The notes under the pieces: generated by a model
The model's database searches: none
What the model was told of the DNA's origin: nothing
What the model saw: only the letters and a program-made list of their open reading frames with translations
Part shown: piece by piece, positions 6,722 through 9,122 of the stretch
Layout of the letters: the number at the start of each line of letters is the position of its first letter
How positions within the stretch are numbered: position 1 is the first letter of the stretch
Program-made: the position numbers and the translations under genes
Assembly: GCA_030746455.1 (NCBI GenBank)
Contig: JASLMQ010000623.1
Span: 1 to 9,122, forward strand
Direction of reading: 5' to 3'
Origin: Candidatus Latescibacterota bacterium
GTDB taxonomy: Bacteria; Latescibacterota; UBA2968; GCA-2709665
Length of the DNA stretch: 9,122 nucleotides

Positions 6722-6784
6722 ATGGCCAAGAAGCTGCGTGTGGTGACCCTAGGTATGGCGCACGACCACCTGTTTCGGGGGTAA
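6722..6784 (+). pseudogene. 20-codon stub resembling the N-terminus of a Gfo/Idh/MocA oxidoreductase
   Basis: ATG 6722 is preceded by AGAGAGG (about 6709-6715) at a proper distance and opens a short frame reading MAKKLRVVTLGMAHDH before ending at TAA 6782-6784. A charged start, a hydrophobic first strand and a glycine turn with GxAHxH-type residues are what I expect at the start of the NAD-binding Rossmann fold of many Gfo/Idh/MocA family proteins. The rest of such a protein is absent: after the stop only a secreted acylase is encoded. The stub is in the same frame as the acylase, separated by TAA and one codon. Reading it as a truncated remnant is inference from about 16 residues; alternatives are a small leader ORF coupled to the acylase or a chance ORF. 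Confidence 0.45.
6777..6781 (+). promoter_or_regulatory. Ribosome-binding site of the acylase, inside the stub
   Basis: GGGGG at 6777-6781 lies 6 nt before the GTG start at 6788 and overlaps the last codons of the 20-codon stub. Ribosomes finishing the stub at TAA 6782-6784 would stop next to the acylase start, so translational coupling is possible. It supports GTG 6788 as the start. Confidence 0.5.
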
Positions 6785-6787
6785 GAC

Positions 6788-9100
6788 GTGAAGACGGTCG
6801 CTTTCGCCTTTACATTGCTGATCCTGGCCTGCCCGTTCGGCCTGGTGGCGCAGGAGGGCTCCGAAGTCGGCGCCGCTAAGGTCGCACTGATCGACAGCCT
6901 GGCGGCTGTGCTTCAGGAGCCTACGCTCGCAACGGCTGTGGCCGAGCTTGGCGATTCGCTGTTCGTGCCTGCGTCGGGGAGCTCGCACATCCTTCGCGAT
7001 CGGTACGGCGTGCCTCACGTCTACGGGGAAACCGACGCCGATGTGGCCTTCGGGTTCGGCTACGCCCAGGCGCAGGACCATCTGGTCGCGATGCTCCTGG
7101 GATACCGGGGGGCCGAGGGGACGCTTTCCGAGGTGTTGGGGAAGACCCACCTCGAGAGCGACCAGAAGGCCCTTCTGTGGCGGGTCCACAGCCTCGCGGG
7201 CGAGCGGTTCGGATCCATCCCAGAGGGCTCGCGGAGGCTGATCGCGGCGTTCGCAGATGGCATCAACCACTACATCGAGGTGCACAGACCGGTCCTGCCC
7301 AACTGGGTGCGACCCGTGACCGGCACCGATGTCGTGGCGCTTTCATTCTGGCTGGACATCCTCTTCGCGGAGGCCACGGGCCGAAGCGAGCTCCAGGACA
7401 AGGGGCTGTCGCCGCTTCTGCCCGTGGGCGTCGGGTCGAACCAGTGGGCCGTGGGGCCCTCCCGGTCCGCCACCGGACGCCCCATCTTCGGGATGGACCT
7501 CCATCTCCCCTGGCGGCCTCCCCTGCAGCTTTGCGAGGCCCATCTTGCCAGCCGCGAGGGGACGAACGTGGCCGGGGCAACCTTCTTCGGGATGCCCGTG
7601 ATCGCCGTGGGCCACAACGGCCGCATCGCGTGGTCGATGACATCCAACGACGCGGACGTCTTCGATCTGTACGAGGAGAAGCTCGATCCCGCCAATCGCC
7701 GGCGATATCTCTACGAGCGAGAGAAGCAGCGGATGTCGTCGCGACGGGTGAGAATCCCCGTCCGGACCGAGTCGGGCGTCCACGAGATAGGGCGCGAGTT
7801 CCTGTACACGCACCACGGGCCCGTCTACCGCACGATGGACGAATGGGCCTACTCGGCTCGGTCGACGGCACCGGACGTCTCCAACACGATCGGGCAGCTT
7901 CACGCGATGGGGCGTTCCGCCAACCTGGACGAGTTCCAGAGGGCGCTGAAGTCCATGCAGCTCCCTGTGTTCAATGTGATGTACGCCGACGCGGACGGCA
8001 ATCTGTACTACGTCTTCAATGCCCGGTGCCCCCTGCGTGTCGAGTCTTTCGATTGGCGGCTGCCCGTTCCCGGATGGACCTCGGAGACCGAGTGGCATGG
8101 CATCCTGAAGTACGCCCAGCTGCCACAGCTCACCAACCCTGGATCGGGCTTCCTGCAGAACTGCAACGTGGGTGCCCACCTGGTCACGGCTGAGAGCGGG
8201 CTGGATCCCGAGCGATTCGCTGCCAACCTGACACGGGGAGGAATGAACAACCGCGGTCGTCGGGTTCTGAACTGGCTATCGGCCCACAGCAGCATCGGGG
8301 TGGACGACATGCTCGAGCTGGCCCGGGACTCCCACCTGATCTCGGCCGAGGAGAAGAAGGGGATTATCCTACGGGCCTACAACCGCACCTGGCACGAGAT
8401 CTACGATCCCGACGGCCTGCTTGCGCAGGCGGTGCACCTGCTCCGGTCCTGGGACAACCGTGCGACAGCGGAAAGCGTGGGGGCTCTGCTCTTCGCGCTC
8501 TGGCAGGAACGGTTCGATCCTCTGTTGGAGCGCTCGCCGCCTGAACAGCGCTGCGACGTGCTGGTGCTGGAAAAGCTGTCCCTCGAAGCCCTCCGAATGA
8601 CGGTGGAATACATGCGGGCGACCTACGGGCGGCTGGACGTCCCCTGGGGCGAGGTGCACGTGATCGAGCGGGGGGACGAGCCCTATCCCGTGGGGGGATC
8701 GCCTCCTGGATCGGAGGCCCTCCACACGACGTGGGCACAGCCGGGGAATGACGGCCGGTTCCGCGTCATCGGCGGTTCGGCCTTCACGATGGTGGTGCAC
8801 CTCGCGGAGCCGGTGGAGGCGTGGAGCCTCGTGCCGCACGGCAGCAGCGAAGATCCGAATTCGCCTCACTTTGCGGACCAGGCGGCACGCCAGGCCGCGA
8901 GCGGCCTGAAGCGCGTGCCGTTCACCGAGGAGGAGATCGCCGCCGAATTGGCATCGGTTCTGAGGGTGCCCCTTTCGCCGGAAGAGGCGGAGAGAACGAC
9001 CCTCCGTGCAATGTGGCGGAGACGGTTGGCAGGAGCCAGAGCGGATACCAGCTCAGCAGGACCGGGAGCGACACCGGAGGTTCCGCGGGAGATGGAGTAG
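6788..9100 (+). CDS. Secreted penicillin/cephalosporin/AHL acylase family Ntn-hydrolase
   Basis: 770 aa from GTG 6788, a precursor of usual family length. The N-terminus is an export signal: MK, then a hydrophobic stretch to about residue 21. Cleavage may follow VA21; LAC15 is a weaker lipobox alternative. Residues 42-64 carry ILRDRYGVPHVYGETDAD, the family's opening motif. Ser217 in VGSNQW (215-220) is the expected autocleavage point, giving an alpha chain ending at G216 and a beta chain starting with the Ser nucleophile. In beta numbering His239 is residue 23 (DLHLPW) and Asn460 is residue 244 (QNCN), the same positions as the catalytic His23 and oxyanion Asn244 known for cephalosporin acylases and PvdQ; penicillin G acylase has Gln at 23. 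HHGPV (342-346), YADADGN (399-405) and HGSSEDPNSPHFADQ near the C-terminus are also family signatures. Such enzymes cut side chains from beta-lactams, acyl-homoserine lactones or other N-acyl compounds in the periplasm. Substrate unknown. The Arg-rich tail (about 735-770) looks unstructured. Confidence 0.93.
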   Translation: MKTVAFAFTLLILACPFGLVAQEGSEVGAAKVALIDSLAAVLQEPTLATAVAELGDSLFVPASGSSHILRDRYGVPHVYGETDADVAFGFGYAQAQDHLVAMLLGYRGAEGTLSEVLGKTHLESDQKALLWRVHSLAGERFGSIPEGSRRLIAAFADGINHYIEVHRPVLPNWVRPVTGTDVVALSFWLDILFAEATGRSELQDKGLSPLLPVGVGSNQWAVGPSRSATGRPIFGMDLHLPWRPPLQLCEAHLASREGTNVAGATFFGMPVIAVGHNGRIAWSMTSNDADVFDLYEEKLDPANRRRYLYEREKQRMSSRRVRIPVRTESGVHEIGREFLYTHHGPVYRTMDEWAYSARSTAPDVSNTIGQLHAMGRSANLDEFQRALKSMQLPVFNVMYADADGNLYYVFNARCPLRVESFDWRLPVPGWTSETEWHGILKYAQLPQLTNPGSGFLQNCNVGAHLVTAESGLDPERFAANLTRGGMNNRGRRVLNWLSAHSSIGVDDMLELARDSHLISAEEKKGIILRAYNRTWHEIYDPDGLLAQAVHLLRSWDNRATAESVGALLFALWQERFDPLLERSPPEQRCDVLVLEKLSLEALRMTVEYMRATYGRLDVPWGEVHVIERGDEPYPVGGSPPGSEALHTTWAQPGNDGRFRVIGGSAFTMVVHLAEPVEAWSLVPHGSSEDPNSPHFADQAARQAASGLKRVPFTEEEIAAELASVLRVPLSPEEAERTTLRAMWRRRLAGARADTSSAGPGATPEVPREME

Positions 9101-9101
9101 T

Positions 9102-9122
9102 CGTGGATCGTGGTTCGTGGAT
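9102..9122 (+). repeat. Three tandem 7-bp repeats at the window edge
   Basis: CGTGGAT, CGTGGTT and CGTGGAT follow each other at 9102-9108, 9109-9115 and 9116-9122, starting one base after the acylase stop codon. Only one base differs between copies. The array is cut by the end of the window, so its length is unknown. It could be a short-sequence tandem repeat of the intergenic type or a chance trio. Confidence 0.5.

Noticed and set aside
7177..8193. 338-codon + strand frame inside the acylase gene
   Set aside because: It lies in another phase of the acylase gene, with Arg/Gly/Pro-rich sequence and no motif, while the acylase frame carries the signature residues throughout this stretch.
9103..9122. 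GTG at 9103 as the start of a next gene
   Set aside because: Only six codons are visible, they fall inside the heptamer repeat, and the upstream purine-rich bases belong to the acylase C-terminus.

Overview
This is a high-GC bacterial segment with six full-length genes on the + strand, packed head to tail with overlaps or short gaps. No convincing minus-strand gene is present, and there is no rRNA, tRNA, CRISPR array or insertion sequence. GTG starts, GC-rich third positions and this mix of sugar-acid and amide catabolism genes suggest an uncultured, metabolically versatile soil or marine bacterium (Latescibacterota, Planctomycetota, Armatimonadota or Gemmatimonadota style). That placement is inference from gene content only.

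Layout. Bases 1-236 are non-coding. They hold a strong two-part hairpin (75-106) and then a sigma70-type promoter candidate (113-141, exact 17-bp spacer). The transcription unit follows: (1) 237-1058, a metallo-beta-lactamase-fold protein resembling UlaG-type lactonases but with all the usual metal-binding histidines replaced; (2) 1080-1814, an isochorismatase-like cysteine hydrolase with its D-K-C triad; (3) 1811-2944, an enolase-superfamily acid-sugar dehydratase of the galactonate dehydratase type with its ligands and catalytic histidines intact; (4) 2934-5027, a large cytosolic protein of unknown function that looks like an (alpha/alpha)-toroid plus beta-sandwich lyase or hydrolase; (5) 5039-6655, an N-acyl-D-amino-acid deacylase family amidohydrolase. 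A 66-bp spacer with a perfect hairpin follows. Then comes a 20-codon stub (6722-6784) that reads like the beginning of a Gfo/Idh/MocA oxidoreductase and stops at TAA. The last gene (6788-9100) is an exported Ntn-hydrolase of the penicillin/cephalosporin/AHL acylase family, with nucleophile Ser217, His239 and Asn460. The window ends in three copies of a 7-bp tandem repeat.

How the genes may work together (inference). Genes 2 and 3 overlap by 4 nt (ATGA) and genes 3 and 4 by 11 nt; gene 5 starts 11 nt after gene 4. This points to coupled translation and one pathway. The set combines a sugar-acid dehydratase, a lyase-like toroid protein and three unrelated hydrolase folds that commonly cut amides. 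That would suit breakdown of an N-acylated or amide-linked sugar-acid compound, with the secreted acylase acting first in the periplasm and the rest in the cytosol. The stub before the acylase suggests a rearrangement at that junction, so the acylase may not belong to the original operon. The best candidates for something undescribed are the degenerate MBL-fold protein, the unassigned toroid protein, and their combination with the dehydratase and deacylase.
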